Assembly (NCBI GenBank): GCA_003864495.1
Contig: ML133414.1
Location: 396,495 to 460,494, forward strand
Direction: 5' to 3'
Origin: Nemopilema nomurai
Lineage: Eukaryota; Cnidaria; Scyphozoa; Rhizostomeae; Rhizostomatidae
DNA length: 64,000 bases
Part shown: in pieces, positions 63,104 through 64,000 of the stretch
Layout: every line of letters starts with the position of its first letter
Numbering within the stretch: the first letter of the stretch is position 1
Position numbers and translations under genes: made by a program
Notes under the pieces: generated by a model
Told to the model about the DNA's origin: nothing
Seen by the model: the letters and a program-made list of their open reading frames with translations, nothing else
Databases searched by the model: none

Positions 63104-64000
63104 ATGAGTCCATTCTTGGCAGTAATATTTGCTCCATTCATTCTGCAAATGTAAGTGATATTTCTCTTCAGAATGCTTTTAAATTGTGAAATTACTTTTG
63201 AGCAACATCTAGGTTCATTATCTTATGCAACATGCTTTTATCTTTATTACTATTAATTTGTACTCATGCATGTTAACCCTTACGCTAACTCGTAGGTACC
63301 AAATCTAAGTTGAGCAACAAATTCGTATATTTTTAAAAATAGTGGCTTCTCCTCTTCGAGATACCTGCCAAAAGGGTTGATGATCTTAAGAACATCAGGG
63401 TTTATTTCAAAAGTTGTTTCTTTTCTTACTCACATTTTTTTCATCAGTGCACAATCTCAGAGGTGCAACATTGACATTGGATTCATGCTCGATGACTCTG
63501 GCTCAATCACTGAAAATGGATTCAGAGAAGAGAAAGAATTCGTCAAAAGAGTATCCGGACAGCTGCGAATATCGCAAAGCAATACGCGAGTTTCCGTAAT
63601 GACATTTGCTAAGAATCCGACCATGCGGATTCATTTTAAAGATGATTCCGGACAAGATTGGTCTGCCTTGAGCGATGAACTTGATAAGATTAGACATTCA
63701 AGTAAGTAGCTCTGACTTTTGTCATGTAAAAACATGTCCTACCTATTCACGAGATAGGAATTCAATTCTTTAAGGGTTTAGATAAGTAAGGCAACTTAAC
63801 GCCATCCGTCTCCTTTAAGTTGTGCCGGTCACAAATGTTCCACGTGGGTGTGTTGTGATTTTTCTGATTTCAAATAAAACCGCACAAAATTCTGATGCTA
63901 GAATTAGTGGCTGTATACTGGGCTTGTTGCCAGAGACTCAGGATACCGCTCAAGCGCATTCTCAGTGGTTTTTTAAGAAAATATATAGATTGCAATCTTC
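63104..64000 (+). CDS. Paralogous vWA-domain secreted protein, first two coding exons, truncated by window edge
   Basis: Exon 63104-63150 encodes a signal peptide (MSPFLAVIFAPFILQ). Exon 63448-63701 encodes the first part of a vWA domain with MIDAS DDSGS, VSVMTF and SGQDWSAL. The second exon is 254 nt with entry phase 2 and exit phase 1, identical in length and phase to exon 46490-46743 of the upstream gene. The two proteins match in CNIDIG/CRIDIG, EKEFV/EKKFI, NTRVSVMTF, SGQDW and IRHS/VRHS. No later exon is found between 63702 and 64000, where the upstream gene also has an intron (681 nt). Whether TSP1 modules follow cannot be seen here. Confidence 0.82.

Overview
This is a eukaryotic, intron-rich, AT-rich window from an animal. 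The best guess is an anthozoan cnidarian (sea anemone or coral). That rests on the mix of conserved animal genes in compact GT-AG multi-exon form with a secreted vWA plus thrombospondin-type-1 (TSP1) multidomain gene of a style common in anthozoans. The phylum is an inference from protein character; no rRNA or mitochondrial marker is present.

Layout. (1) 253-5622, minus: 5' two-fifths of a PEPT1/2-type proton-coupled oligopeptide transporter (SLC15 family), running off the left edge. (2) 6327-7127: an 801-bp inverted-repeat element with TA target-site duplication. (3) 10684-14929, minus: a complete FOXN2/FOXN3-type forkhead gene, 7 coding exons, 494 aa. (4) 14930-26755: gene-poor, with a 99-bp hairpin element, a 20-bp-period minisatellite and an (ATC)n microsatellite. 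(5) 26756-35340, minus: a complete SPATA17 orthologue, 13 exons, 373 aa, with one MITE in an intron and a related MITE just upstream of the gene. (6) 39148-41521, plus: a DUSP10/MKP5-like dual-specificity phosphatase, 3 exons, 339 aa, with a TATA box and a CRE-like site. (7) 45802-60289, plus: a secreted protein of 22 exons and 1252 aa: signal peptide, vWA domain, 15 TSP1 modules and a cysteine-containing tail domain. Twelve consecutive TSP1 exons are exactly 180 nt, phase 1-1. Part of the array is made of 480-bp exon+intron cassettes that are almost base-for-base identical, and a hAT-like element sits in one array intron. (8) 63104 to right edge, plus: the first two coding exons of a paralogue of gene 7 with matching exon structure.

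The exon models of genes 3, 5, 6 and 7 were assembled by hand from splice sites. In each, the reading phase is continuous across every junction and the total length is a whole number of codons. The genes are functionally unrelated housekeeping or developmental genes (nutrient transport, transcription, cilium, MAPK signalling) followed by a lineage-specific extracellular family. The standout feature is the actively amplifying TSP1 exon array with its neighbouring paralogue. SPATA17 and DUSP10 as neighbours may also be deeply conserved linkage, since both human genes lie at 1q41.
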